Source: Flavobacterium resistens (GTDB lineage: Bacteria; Bacteroidota; Bacteroidia; Flavobacteriales; Flavobacteriaceae). Taken from it: a stretch of DNA of 64,000 bases. Shown here piece by piece: positions 36,880 through 46,064 of the stretch (position 1 is the stretch's first letter; each line of letters starts with the position of its first letter). The stretch is from the NCBI RefSeq assembly GCF_900182645.1, contig NZ_FXTA01000001.1:1240001-1304000 (forward strand), given 5' to 3'. The notes below the pieces were generated by a model that made no database searches, was not told the origin of the DNA, and saw only the letters and a program-made list of their open reading frames with translations. The translations under genes were made by a program, and so were the position numbers.

Positions 36880-37031
36880 GTGAATAAATTGCTAACTTGA
36901 ATACTAACTAATTCATAAAATTGCATTTACAGGAAAAACCTTTCAAAAAATAAAATCTAATTTTTGAGATTCTAATTTCTAATTTTACTACTAAATACAG
37001 CTAAAATCTTAATTTATTCAGAATTAAAAAA

Positions 37032-38432
37032 TTAATCTTCTGAATCCTGAAAAACGAAATTTATACCAAGCTGAAATGCTGCACTACTAGCTTTTGAAAT
37101 ATCTTTATATTCCAAAACATTATTGACTAAAGCATACATATTCAGTTTCCAGATTGTTCCTGAAAGTCCGAGACCAATATTAGTGCTTGAAAACTCATCA
37201 ATAGTATAAGTAGCTTTTAAATCTAATTTTTCAAAAATATTTCTTTTATAAAAAGCCGTTACAGCAACGAGAGGTTCTCGCGGAGCTGTCATACCAAAAA
37301 ACTGAATTCCTGCTGCATTCCGATAGCGTTCTTTAATTTTCTCCTTGCAATTACAATCATTATCGGAGCGAAAGTATCCAAATGAATATTGGAGTGATGC
37401 ATATATTTTTGTTGGACGCCAAGTCGTGTATTTATTATATAAGGTATCTCTCGGAATTGCTTTTTTGAATTCGGCAAAAACATTCTCCGGATCATTAGTA
37501 CCCGAAAAATCAGGATTTGCACCTTGATATTGATACGTTCCTTTGTAAGTAAGCGTTTCGATATCTTTTGACTGATTTATAAATCCAAGATCAATAATAC
37601 TGGCAGTGACCTGAAAATTTTCTTTCGGATAATACGTTACGCCGGCATCTACACCCAAACCTAAGCTTCCATTAAAAAAAGTATTATGAGCAATGTCTCT
37701 GGCAATATTTCCTTCATATTCATCTTTTGTAAAACGTGAAATCCCCGATGTTTTAAGTTCTAAATTAGATGAAATAATTTGGTTATAAAGATTGACCGTT
37801 CCTGGCTGCTGCCCAGTAAATATATAACCGGAATTATGAGTAGAAACTGCATTTGCGCCACTGGAATAAAGTTTAGCGCGACCTCCAAGTACCAATTTAT
37901 CATTCATTTTTTTGTGAAAGCCAACATGAAAAACGGAAAGCACTTCGGCTTTAACATTCAGATCGTCAAGGTGAAAAACTTTTCCTATGTAATTTTTATT
38001 TCCATCTAAAGCCAGCAAAGCCATATCTTTTGGCATGTACATAAAAAAATCAAATTCCTGATAAACGCCAAAAGAAACATACGAACGACTTTCTCTGCCT
38101 CCTACCCTAAAACCTCCTGAAAATACTTCCAATTGTTGATTGGTAACAACTTTATCATTTCGGGAAGATTTGTTGACAATATTTCTGACTTTATCATTAA
38201 AATCAATACCATTGTCTGCAAATAAATCATAGACCGAAAAACTGCTTGATCCTAAATTTACTGAAACTCCAGACAAAACAGGAACACCAAAATAATATTT
38301 GTATGAAACATCCGCACCTGGATTTACTAATAAAGATTGAGGAATGGAAGTAAAATTGTAAAGGACTTCCTTATTTTGAGAAAAACAAGAAATCTGAAAA
38401 AGCAGTCCTAAAATTAAGTATTTTGCCCTCAT
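37032..38432 (-). CDS. Outer-membrane beta-barrel protein (DUF5723/PorP-like)
   Basis: A 466-residue protein with a signal peptide (AKYLILGLLFQISCFS). The mature part starts with a sequence typical of the DUF5723 family (SLLVNPGADVSYKYYFGVP), related to PorP/SprF-like proteins, and has alternating aromatic beta strands with a C-terminal strand ending in aromatic residues. It overlaps the upstream lipoprotein gene by four bases. Role is probably structural in the outer membrane; membership in the type IX secretion system is not shown. Confidence 0.7.
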   Translation of the reverse strand: MRAKYLILGLLFQISCFSQNKEVLYNFTSIPQSLLVNPGADVSYKYYFGVPVLSGVSVNLGSSSFSVYDLFADNGIDFNDKVRNIVNKSSRNDKVVTNQQLEVFSGGFRVGGRESRSYVSFGVYQEFDFFMYMPKDMALLALDGNKNYIGKVFHLDDLNVKAEVLSVFHVGFHKKMNDKLVLGGRAKLYSSGANAVSTHNSGYIFTGQQPGTVNLYNQIISSNLELKTSGISRFTKDEYEGNIARDIAHNTFFNGSLGLGVDAGVTYYPKENFQVTASIIDLGFINQSKDIETLTYKGTYQYQGANPDFSGTNDPENVFAEFKKAIPRDTLYNKYTTWRPTKIYASLQYSFGYFRSDNDCNCKEKIKERYRNAAGIQFFGMTAPREPLVAVTAFYKRNIFEKLDLKATYTIDEFSSTNIGLGLSGTIWKLNMYALVNNVLEYKDISKASSAAFQLGINFVFQDSED

Positions 38433-38986
38433 TTCGCTTCTATTTCAAAATAAGTTGTTGTACTTGATCTTAACTTCAGATTACCTAAACTGTTTTCATC
38501 GAGTGGAACTCCTGAAGTCATTAAGGCAACAAAACCAATATTTTGAGTTTGTTTTAAAAGTTCCAATCTTTGATTTTCAAAAACTTCGGTAGGGTATTTA
38601 ATAACATTTGGACTTCCTTTATAAGCGGGCACAACAAAAGAAATAGTCGTTAGAATTTCATTTTTAGAATTAAGAAGCAGCATGTTGATCACAAAACCGC
38701 GTTCAATAGTGTTTTCAATTTCAACATCAAATTCAACTTTTTTTAGATAATCTCTAAGAAACTGCTTTTTAAAAATATCAAAATTTCTGGAGTCATATAC
38801 AATCTGAGTTCCTCCGTCTGCTACTAATTCATTTGCTGGAATATCAAAATAGGCAAGATTTGCAATAAAAATGGGTTCTAATTTCAAATCATTTACCTGA
38901 TCAAAATCTAAGTCACTTGAGCACGATAAAAACAAAATCGCTACTACAAAAATCTTCAGAATACTATTTATACAATTCAATTTCAT
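38429..38986 (-). CDS. Lipoprotein of unknown function
   Basis: A 185-residue protein with an N-terminal hydrophobic stretch and lipobox (LFLSC, lipid anchor at about Cys22). No known domain is recognised. The final four bases overlap the start of the beta-barrel protein, so the two are co-transcribed and may form an outer-membrane complex. Confidence 0.78.
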   Translation of the reverse strand: MKLNCINSILKIFVVAILFLSCSSDLDFDQVNDLKLEPIFIANLAYFDIPANELVADGGTQIVYDSRNFDIFKKQFLRDYLKKVEFDVEIENTIERGFVINMLLLNSKNEILTTISFVVPAYKGSPNVIKYPTEVFENQRLELLKQTQNIGFVALMTSGVPLDENSLGNLKLRSSTTTYFEIEAK

Positions 38987-39070
38987 GGTTGAAAGAATTT
39001 AAGATAATAGTAACAACTGGGGACTGTTGCTTTTATTGCTTTGATAAGTAAATATAAGAATTTTTTTTTT

Positions 39071-39937
39071 TTAATGAAACTTACCAAACAATTTAGAAGC
39101 TTCATTATAAGCACTTTCAAAACTTAATGAATTTAAGCCTGTAATTTTTTTATTTGCTGTGAAGTAAGAAACCAATTTTTCCGTAGGCATATTTCCTGTC
39201 AACTTATCTGTAGCCATCGGGCAGCCTCCGAAACCCTGAATCGCGCCATCAAAACGTATACAACCTGCTTTTGCTGCGGCATCAATTTTTTCGAACCAGC
39301 TTTCTGGTGTTGTATGAAGATGTGCTCCAAACTCAATTTGAGGATATTTCGGAATTAAATTCGAAAAAAGATAAGTTATAACATCTGATGTTGAACTTCC
39401 TACAGTATCTGAAAGCGAAAGAATTTTAACGCCCATTCCTGCCAATTTTTCTGTCCACTCGCCTACTATTTCCACATTCCAGGGATCACCGTAAGGATTT
39501 CCAAAACCCATTGAAAGATAAGTTACAACTTCTTTATTTTTTCTATCGGCAATGTTTAGAATTTCTTCTAACGTAATTAAAGATTCGGCAATGGTTTTAT
39601 GTGTATTACGCATCTGAAAATTTTCAGATATCGAAAAAGGAAATCCTAAATACTGAATAGATTCAAATTCTGAAGCCAAAGCTGCACCTTGCGTATTGGC
39701 AATTATAGAAAGTAATTTGCTTGAAGTTTCCGAAAGATCGAGTTGTGCCAAAACTTCGGCTGTATCCTGCATTTGCGGAATTGCTTTTGGTGATACAAAA
39801 CTTCCAAAATCAATAGTATCAAAACCTACTCGAAGCAATGCCTGAATATAAGTAACCTTGTTTTTTGTTGGAATAAAGTCCTTGATGCCTTGCATTGCAT
39901 CTCGTGGACATTCGATAATCTTGATTTCTTTATTCAA
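39071..39937 (-). CDS. Hydroxymethylglutaryl-CoA lyase
   Basis: A 288-residue HMGL-like TIM barrel that cleaves HMG-CoA to acetoacetate and acetyl-CoA, used in leucine catabolism. The catalytic Arg-Asp is in ECPRDAMQG (near residue 10), the metal HxH in FGAHLHTT near 209, and the catalytic cysteine in FGGCPMATDKLTGNMPTE near 237. It is slightly shorter than mitochondrial HMGL. The Leu dehydrogenase at 53221-54327 fits the same pathway but is far away. It stands alone on the minus strand. Confidence 0.88.
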   Translation of the reverse strand: MNKEIKIIECPRDAMQGIKDFIPTKNKVTYIQALLRVGFDTIDFGSFVSPKAIPQMQDTAEVLAQLDLSETSSKLLSIIANTQGAALASEFESIQYLGFPFSISENFQMRNTHKTIAESLITLEEILNIADRKNKEVVTYLSMGFGNPYGDPWNVEIVGEWTEKLAGMGVKILSLSDTVGSSTSDVITYLFSNLIPKYPQIEFGAHLHTTPESWFEKIDAAAKAGCIRFDGAIQGFGGCPMATDKLTGNMPTEKLVSYFTANKKITGLNSLSFESAYNEASKLFGKFH

Positions 39938-40082
39938 AACTTTTTCTTTTGTAATGCTAAGTTAGTTTCTTTTTTAAAGAAATAAAAATTATAGTCTTTT
40001 CTGGATTGATTTTTTAATCATATTAGTTATATAAGCTCATTTAAATAAGAACTTAATAAATCGTAACTCTAATATAAAACGC

Positions 40083-40213
40083 ATTACTTAAAATGGTAAT
40101 AGCTTAAAAAATTACCAAAAAAACGTAATAATTAAAAATATAACCAAAAAACGTAATAATTAAAAATATTACAAAAAAACGTAATAATAAATAATATTAC
40201 TTATATTTGTAAT
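40083..40213 (+). promoter_or_regulatory. Array of five ATTAC-N8-GTAAT palindromes, 28-bp period
   Basis: Five 18-19 base palindromes occur at 40083-40100, 40111-40129, 40140-40157 (left half ATAAC), 40168-40185 and 40196-40213. Starts are spaced 28, 29, 28 and 28 bases. The last one covers the -7 element TATATTTG at 40202-40209. The gene downstream encodes a protein with a C-terminal helix-turn-helix, so this is most simply a cooperative autoregulatory operator. The regularity is seen directly; protein binding is inferred. Confidence 0.75.
40202..40209 (+). promoter_or_regulatory. Putative -7 element (TATATTTG) inside the last palindrome
   Basis: TATATTTG, a full match to TAnnTTTG, lies within the N8 spacer of the fifth palindrome and runs into its right half. 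Repressor bound there would block it. A second TATATTTG is at 40235-40242, three bases before the satD ATG. Confidence 0.5.
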
Positions 40214-40222
40214 AGAAAGTTT

Positions 40223-40249
40223 ATGATTTTTAATTATATTTGGATATGA
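40223..40249 (+). CDS. Possible 8-codon leader frame overlapping satD
   Basis: ATG at 40223 opens a frame MIFNYIWI whose TGA at 40247-40249 overlaps the satD ATG at 40246 (ATGA). On a transcript from the element at 40202-40209 this would be the first start codon and could couple translation to satD. A transcript from the second element would not contain it. It may be chance. Confidence 0.25.
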   Translation: MIFNYIWI

Positions 40250-40857
40250 CTAGTGTAATTACAGGCGATATTATAGGATCTAGACAACAAAAATCAAATC
40301 ATTGGGTTGATGATTTAAAAAAAATCCTGAGTCCATTTGGTGCTACACCAAGTCAATGGGAAGTTTACAGAGGCGATGAATTTCAAATTGAAGTCAATAA
40401 TCCTGAAGAAGCCTTGTTGACCGCAATTTTGATAAAAGCCCGTTTAAGAGCTATAAAATCTGATGCTCGTATGAGTATTGGTTTTGGCGATAAAACGCAC
40501 AATGCGGTAAAAATTTCCGAAAGTAACGGAACTGCCTTTATTCACTCTGGAGAGCTTTTTGAAACTTTAAAAAAACAAAAAGTCACTTTAGCTATGCGAA
40601 GTGGTGATTCAGATTTGGATGAAAAAATGAATTTGATGTTACAGCTTGCCCTTACTTTTATGGATAGCTGGTTGGTGCAATCTGCTGAATTTGTTGCTTT
40701 GGCAATTGAAAATCCGAATTTATCTCAGGAAGAACTTGGACAAAAATTGGGCATCAATCAAGCCGCCGTGAGCCGAAGGCAAAAACGCGCCCAATTTGAT
40801 TTAGTCATGAATTTAGATCGATATTTCAGAACTCAAATAAAACAACTTGCCCCATGA
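40246..40857 (+). CDS. satD: SatD-family protein with HTH domain
   Basis: A 203-residue protein. The N-terminal two thirds show TGDIIGSR (residues 6-13) and YRGDEFQ (41-47), a spacing like the metal-binding strands of nucleotidyl-cyclase/palm domains. The C-terminal region LSQEELGQKLGINQAAVSRR (about 159-178) is a helix-turn-helix. SatD is named from the streptococcal sat operon but its function is not established. It overlaps the DUF3307 membrane-protein gene by four bases (ATGA). ATG 40246 is preferred over an upstream TTG. Expression is likely controlled by the palindromes upstream. Confidence 0.8.
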   Translation: MTSVITGDIIGSRQQKSNHWVDDLKKILSPFGATPSQWEVYRGDEFQIEVNNPEEALLTAILIKARLRAIKSDARMSIGFGDKTHNAVKISESNGTAFIHSGELFETLKKQKVTLAMRSGDSDLDEKMNLMLQLALTFMDSWLVQSAEFVALAIENPNLSQEELGQKLGINQAAVSRRQKRAQFDLVMNLDRYFRTQIKQLAP

Positions 40858-41570
40858 TTTTATTCATAAAACTGCTTTTGGCACATTTATTAGGCGATTT
40901 TATCTGGCAACCTAATTCATGGGTCGCCGACAAAGAGATTAAAAAACATAAAAGCATTTACTTGTATGTTCATATACTTCTGCATGGAATTTTAGCCGCA
41001 ATTTTAGCCGGAGAAATCAGTTTTATACCGTATGCCATTTTGATTGCCGTAACACACGGAATTATCGATTTGATCAAATTGAATTTTCAGAAAAACAAAA
41101 CCAAACGCACTTGGTTTGTTATCGATCAAATTGCACATCTTTTGGTTTTAATTGCTGTTGTACTTCTTTATGAAAATAGAAATATCATTTATTTTTGGCA
41201 GAATAATGAATTTTGGATTTTACTGACTGGCTTTTTATTGGTAACTAAACCTGTTTCAATTTTCATTAAAAACATTATTTCAATCTGGAGTCCTGAAAGC
41301 CAAAACAGCCATCAGGATAATTCGCTTGCCAATGCAGGAAATTACATTGGCATATTGGAACGTCTCCTAATTGTTTGTTTTATCTTAACCAATCACTTTG
41401 AAGCAATTGGATTTTTATTGGCTGCGAAATCTATTTTTAGATTTGGAGATCTAAAAGAAGCCAAAGACAGAAAACTTACTGAATATGTAATGATTGGAAC
41501 TTTAATCAGTTTCGGAATTGCAATTATTTCTGGGCTTGTTATTCAGGCGCTTCTTTTACAATTGCCCTAA
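40854..41570 (+). CDS. DUF3307 integral membrane protein
   Basis: A 238-residue protein with about seven membrane helices. Conserved polar residues lie in the N-terminal helices: [10 protein letters not shown] (13-22), THGIIDLIK and DQIAHLL, typical of DUF3307. Its start overlaps satD by four bases, and the two families are often adjacent. The 3' end overlaps the convergent pyrD gene by 15 bases. Transport or lipid-related function is possible, but nothing in the sequence settles it. Confidence 0.88.
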   Translation: MILFIKLLLAHLLGDFIWQPNSWVADKEIKKHKSIYLYVHILLHGILAAILAGEISFIPYAILIAVTHGIIDLIKLNFQKNKTKRTWFVIDQIAHLLVLIAVVLLYENRNIIYFWQNNEFWILLTGFLLVTKPVSIFIKNIISIWSPESQNSHQDNSLANAGNYIGILERLLIVCFILTNHFEAIGFLLAAKSIFRFGDLKEAKDRKLTEYVMIGTLISFGIAIISGLVIQALLLQLP

Positions 41571-42590
41571 AACTTTTTTGTTGATTGCTTTTATCAGCGC
41601 TGGACCTTCATAAATAAAACCAGTGTACAATTGCACTAAACTTGCTCCTGCATTTAGTTTTTCGATGGCATCATCTGCAGAATGAATTCCTCCTACTCCA
41701 ATAATAGGGAATGCTTTATTGCTTTTTTCTGAAAGAAAACGAATTACTTCAGTAGAACGTTTTGTTAATGGTTTTCCAGATAAACCTCCCATTTCAGATT
41801 GATTTGCAGATTGTAATCCATCTCTTGAAATCGTAGTATTTGTTGCAATTACACCCGCAATTTGAGTCGTTTTTACAATATCAATAATATCTAGTAATTG
41901 CTCATCTGTAAGATCTGGAGCAATTTTTAAAAGAATTGGTTTTACTTTTTGAGTGCTTGTTTTTTGCTTTTCAACATTTCTGTCCTGCAGTGTTTGTAAT
42001 AAAGCCGTCAAAGGCTCTTTATCTTGAAGCGCTCTTAAATTTGGCGTATTTGGAGAACTTACATTCACCACAAAATAATCAACATGATCAAACAATGCGT
42101 CAAAACAAATGATGTAATCATCGACAGCATTTTCGTTTGGAGTTACTTTGTTTTTTCCAATATTTCCTCCAATCAAAACCCCTGAATTCTTTTTCAAACG
42201 TTCTACAGCTTCAATAACACCGCCGTTATTAAATCCCATTCTGTTAATGATTGCCTGATCTTCTTTTAAGCGGAATAAACGTTTTTTAGGATTTCCTTCC
42301 TGACCAACCGGAGTCACTGTTCCAATTTCAATAAAACCAAAACCAAAGTCTCCAAGTTCTTTATACAGCTTGGCATCTTTATCAAAACCTGCCGCAAGTC
42401 CAACTGGATTTTTGAATTTAATTCCGAAAACTTCTCTTTCTAATCGAGAATCTTTTACTTCATAAATGGCTCTTATAATTGACGAAACTCCTGGGATTTT
42501 TGAAATAAATTTTACAAATGAAAAAGTAAAGTAATGCACTTCTTCAGGATCAAACCAAAAAAGTATCGGACGAATTATCAATTTATACAT
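41556..42590 (-). CDS. pyrD: Dihydroorotate dehydrogenase (quinone), class 2
   Basis: A 344-residue FMN-dependent TIM barrel that oxidises dihydroorotate to orotate with quinone in pyrimidine synthesis. The class-2 N-terminal membrane-associating extension ([16 protein letters not shown]) is present, then [32 protein letters not shown] (near 175) with the class-2 catalytic serine, and [12 protein letters not shown]. Length is typical. Its end overlaps the convergent DUF3307 gene. Confidence 0.96.
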   Translation of the reverse strand: MYKLIIRPILFWFDPEEVHYFTFSFVKFISKIPGVSSIIRAIYEVKDSRLEREVFGIKFKNPVGLAAGFDKDAKLYKELGDFGFGFIEIGTVTPVGQEGNPKKRLFRLKEDQAIINRMGFNNGGVIEAVERLKKNSGVLIGGNIGKNKVTPNENAVDDYIICFDALFDHVDYFVVNVSSPNTPNLRALQDKEPLTALLQTLQDRNVEKQKTSTQKVKPILLKIAPDLTDEQLLDIIDIVKTTQIAGVIATNTTISRDGLQSANQSEMGGLSGKPLTKRSTEVIRFLSEKSNKAFPIIGVGGIHSADDAIEKLNAGASLVQLYTGFIYEGPALIKAINKKVLGQL

Positions 42591-42899
42591 AAGAATTTTG
42601 TTGTGTTGTTTTCGGGTGCAAATTTAAATATTATAGTTTAAAAAGGTGCTTTTTTATAGAAAAACAAATTATGTGAGTATTAGAGAAACACTTCAATGAA
42701 ATGAAAAAAGCCGTTTCAAAATCCCCGTTTTAACGTTGCAAATTATAAAATGAAACAACTTGAAGGCTTTTACTAAAACCGCTTCGGAATTTTATTACCT
42801 AATTTTGAGCTATTTAAGAAAATTTCACACATAATAGATCTTAATAAAATTTCAAAAAGTAATTATCTCAAAGTATTTTGTAACTAACATTTTAAAATT
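42591..42899. other. Divergent intergenic region, no gene
   Basis: A 309-base AT-rich spacer separates pyrD from the arylsulfatase gene. It holds the pyrD -7 motif near its left end. The rest shows no open reading frame, palindrome or terminator that I can support; the promoter of the sulfatase operon must lie here but I cannot point to it. Confidence 0.6.
42619..42626 (-). promoter_or_regulatory. Putative -7 element (TAAATTTG) of pyrD
   Basis: The minus strand reads TAAATTTG, a match to TAnnTTTG, about 28 bases before the pyrD start. No -33 TTG at suitable distance is seen. Confidence 0.4.
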
Positions 42900-45341
42900 A
42901 TGAAAACCAGCAAAATTACAATACTTAAAAAAAGCTTTTTCTTACTTATCCTATGCTTGTTCACAAGTATGATTTCGAAATTAGCTGCACAAGCAGATCC
43001 TCAGCAGGTTACTAAGGAAACTTTTCATGGAAAAATAGCTTTAGATGTGCGTGATTCAAAAGAAGATTGGGCACCTTATTCTCCCAAAAAAGCACCTGAA
43101 GGATCTCCAAATATCTTATTTATTTTATATGATGATACCGGACTTGCCGCCTGGTCGCCTTACGGTGGAGCCATAAATATGCCTACTATGCAAAGATTAG
43201 CCGATAACGGAATCACGTATTCACAATGGCACACAACAGCTTTATGTTCCCCAACAAGATCAACTTTATTGACAGGAAGAAATCACCACCTCAATGGTAT
43301 GGCCGCAATTACTGAAGCTGCGGCAGGTTTTCCTGGCGGAAGCGGTAGACTGCCAAAACAAGCTGCAACCATTGGTCAAGTACTACAAGATAATGGATGG
43401 AGTACTTTCTGGATAGGAAAAGACCATAATGTTCCAGAGCAAGATGTAGCCGCAGGAGGCGATCGAAGCACTTGGCCACTTCAAATGGGCTTTGACCGTT
43501 ACTATGGATTTCTTGGTGGTGAAACCAATCAGTGGTATCCTGATTTAACAGAAGACAACCATTTTGTTGAACCGCCTGCAACACCTGAAGAAGGCTATCA
43601 TTTATCTAAAGATTTAGCAGACCATGCACTGGAATTTCTAAAAGATCAAAAAGCAACTAACCCATCTAAACCGTGGTACATGTGGTATTGTCCAGGCGCT
43701 AATCATGCACCTCATCAGGCACCAGAAGAATATATTGCAAAATATAAAGGAAAATTTGATGGAGGTTATGACGCTTACCGCAAATGGGTATTGCCACGTA
43801 TGATTGCTAAAGGTATAATTCCTAAAGGTACAGAATATACAAATTTCAACCCACTTCCTCCAGGCGTTTCAAATCCTGGCGATGAAGTATTAGATTGGAA
43901 TAAATTAAGTCCGGACGAAAAGAAATTATTCTCTAGACTAGCTGAAGTTTATGCAGGTTTCTCTGAATACACTGATGCTCAAGTTGGCCGTATAATCGAT
44001 TATTTACAACAAACAGGCCAATTAGAAAATACCGTTGTTATTTACGCTGCTGATAACGGAGCTTCAGGAGAAGGTTCACCTTCAGGTTCTGTAAATGAGA
44101 ATAAATTCTTCAATGGCTATCCAGATGAGTTAAAAGAAAATTTAAAATATATCGATAAATTAGGAAGCCCTGACACCTACGAACATTATCCTACCGGCTG
44201 GGCTGCAGCATTTTCAACACCTTTTAAAATGTTTAAAAGATACAGTGAATATGCAGGAGGAACTTGCGATCCGTTAGTAATTTCTTGGCCAAAAGGAATA
44301 AAAGCTAAAGGTGAAGTTCGAGATCAATTTCATCATTCAACAGATATAGTTCCTACAATACTTGATATTTGTGGCCTTGAAATGCCAAAAGTATATCGTG
44401 GTGTCCCTCAATATCCTTTATCAGGAGTTTCAATGCGCTATACATTTGACGCTGCACCTAATACAAAAACACAAAAACACATCCAATATTTTGCCATGTT
44501 AGGAAGTCGTGCCTTGTGGAAAGACGGTTGGAAAGCGGTTGCTTTACATGCTCCTTTAACCGGAAAAGGAAACTTTGATAAAGATGAATGGGAACTATAT
44601 AATACTGACGTTGACCGCGCAGAAGTAAATAATTTAGCTAAAAAAAATCCAGATAAATTAAAAGAATTAATTAAAGATTGGAATGATGAAGCCGCTAAAA
44701 ATCTTGTATTACCATTAGATGACCGCACTGCCGTTGAACAACTAGGCATTGAAAGACCATCTTCTGAAGCTCCTCGCGATCTTTACAAATATTATCCTGG
44801 AACTTCTGCAGTGCCAGAAGGAGTTGCAGTTAACGTTCGTGGACGTTCCTATAAAATTTTAGCCGATGTTGACATAAAAGATGCCAATGCTTCAGGAGTT
44901 CTTTTTGCACATGGTTCCCGTTTTGGAGGCCATACATTATTCATCAAAGACAAAAAGTTAAATTATGTCTACAATTTCTTAGGAATTGCTCCTGAACAAA
45001 AATTCACTTCAAACGTTGCTATTACGCCTGGAAAACATGTTCTTGGTATGGAATTTACTCGTGAAAAAGCTGGTCCAAATGGAGAATCTCTAGGAAAGAT
45101 GAAACTTTATATCGACGGAAAAGAAGTGGCTTCTGGACCAATGCGCACGCAGTCTGGTAAATTTACGCTTGCTGGAGATGGACTTTGCGTTGGATTTGAC
45201 AGTGGTGACTCTGTTAGTAAAGAATACAAGACACCTGGCACTTTTAAAGGTGGAGAAATTATCGGGGTGGGAATCAGTGTTGGAAAAGTTGAATATTCTG
45301 ATTTAAATAACGAAGCAAAAAGAGCTCTAGGAAGAGATTAA
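42900..45341 (+). CDS. Secreted arylsulfatase with C-terminal beta-sandwich extension
   Basis: An 813-residue enzyme with a signal peptide. The formylglycine motif CSPTR is at 116-120 (TGRN follows), and the metal ligands begin with LYDDTG near 77. The core ends near residue 620. A further 190 residues, with strands such as GHTLFIKDKKLNYVYNFLG and a KLYIDGKEV segment, look like a lectin/LamG-type fold. It hydrolyses sulfate esters in the periplasm or at the cell surface. Cys116 must be oxidised to formylglycine, which the FGE at 48472-49611 in the same run can do. Substrate is unknown. Confidence 0.93.
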   Translation: MKTSKITILKKSFFLLILCLFTSMISKLAAQADPQQVTKETFHGKIALDVRDSKEDWAPYSPKKAPEGSPNILFILYDDTGLAAWSPYGGAINMPTMQRLADNGITYSQWHTTALCSPTRSTLLTGRNHHLNGMAAITEAAAGFPGGSGRLPKQAATIGQVLQDNGWSTFWIGKDHNVPEQDVAAGGDRSTWPLQMGFDRYYGFLGGETNQWYPDLTEDNHFVEPPATPEEGYHLSKDLADHALEFLKDQKATNPSKPWYMWYCPGANHAPHQAPEEYIAKYKGKFDGGYDAYRKWVLPRMIAKGIIPKGTEYTNFNPLPPGVSNPGDEVLDWNKLSPDEKKLFSRLAEVYAGFSEYTDAQVGRIIDYLQQTGQLENTVVIYAADNGASGEGSPSGSVNENKFFNGYPDELKENLKYIDKLGSPDTYEHYPTGWAAAFSTPFKMFKRYSEYAGGTCDPLVISWPKGIKAKGEVRDQFHHSTDIVPTILDICGLEMPKVYRGVPQYPLSGVSMRYTFDAAPNTKTQKHIQYFAMLGSRALWKDGWKAVALHAPLTGKGNFDKDEWELYNTDVDRAEVNNLAKKNPDKLKELIKDWNDEAAKNLVLPLDDRTAVEQLGIERPSSEAPRDLYKYYPGTSAVPEGVAVNVRGRSYKILADVDIKDANASGVLFAHGSRFGGHTLFIKDKKLNYVYNFLGIAPEQKFTSNVAITPGKHVLGMEFTREKAGPNGESLGKMKLYIDGKEVASGPMRTQSGKFTLAGDGLCVGFDSGDSVSKEYKTPGTFKGGEIIGVGISVGKVEYSDLNNEAKRALGRD

Positions 45342-45449
45342 TTGACAAAACAGAAAAGAGGTATTTAATGACAGTAAAACTGACCAAAATACCTCTTTAT
45401 CTTTATAATTCCGTACAAGTTTTATCTTAAAATAAATATTTCATTAATA

Positions 45450-46046
45450 ATGAATCAGAATGTTTTACACAAAATTTATTTTAGAAAAATCTTTTTTTCA
45501 GCATTTTTAGTTGCTTTAATAAGCATTTTTTCAAACAAAATTATAGCTCAGGAAAATGAAGAAAAAGCTTTCAGCCCGCATCATCAAATAGGTGTTTCAA
45601 TAAATCATGCTCATGTTTTTGAAGGTAGAGATGACGAAGGAAATCGGAAAGTCTTAAGTCTTCCGGCGTGGGGATTAGATTATACTTTTCAATTTCACGA
45701 AAAATGGGCAATTGGCCTTTATACCGATTTTATTATCGAAAAATTTAAAGTCGAAAAAAATCTCGAAAGCGGAGACGAAAAAGAAACCGTTGAAAGAAGT
45801 TACCCAATTGCACCCGCTTTAATGGGAATTTATAAACCTAATGAACACTGGAGTTTTCTTTTAGGTTTTGGAGGCGAATTTGCCAAAGAAGAAGATTATT
45901 TCTTGACCAGAGTCGGAGCTGAATATGGTTATGAACTTCCAAAAGACTGGGAATTTTTTGGAACTGTCAGTTATGATTTTAAATGGAATGCCTATGACAG
46001 CTGGGGAATTGGCTTAGGAATTGCAAAAAACTTTGGAGGAAAATAA
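45450..46046 (+). CDS. Outer-membrane beta-barrel-like protein
   Basis: A 198-residue protein with an N-terminal membrane segment that probably acts as a signal peptide (residues about 12-30, ending in IIAQ). The mature part consists of alternating strands typical of small eight-stranded barrels and ends in GLGIAKNFGGK. It lies between the sulfatase and the porin in the same run and may function with them. Not assigned to a family. Confidence 0.7.
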   Translation: MNQNVLHKIYFRKIFFSAFLVALISIFSNKIIAQENEEKAFSPHHQIGVSINHAHVFEGRDDEGNRKVLSLPAWGLDYTFQFHEKWAIGLYTDFIIEKFKVEKNLESGDEKETVERSYPIAPALMGIYKPNEHWSFLLGFGGEFAKEEDYFLTRVGAEYGYELPKDWEFFGTVSYDFKWNAYDSWGIGLGIAKNFGGK

Positions 46047-46064
46047 ATATTTTAAAAACCAATT

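Larger units (their letters stand above)
39938..40245 (+). other. Control region upstream of satD
   Basis: A 308-base AT-rich spacer without a gene between the divergent HMG-CoA lyase and SatD genes. Its right half holds the five-unit palindrome array, two TAnnTTTG elements and a short leader frame, described separately. The left half (39938-40080) shows no feature that I can support. Confidence 0.6.

Noticed and set aside
36846..36926. N-terminal extension of GuaB
   Set aside because: The 27 extra residues are not part of the family and lie upstream of the promoter element at 36872-36879.
40083..40213. CRISPR-like array because of the 28-bp period
   Set aside because: Only the 18-19 base palindromes are conserved, the intervening 10 bases are AT-rich and similar, and there are no Cas genes. 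It fits operators, not repeat-spacer units.
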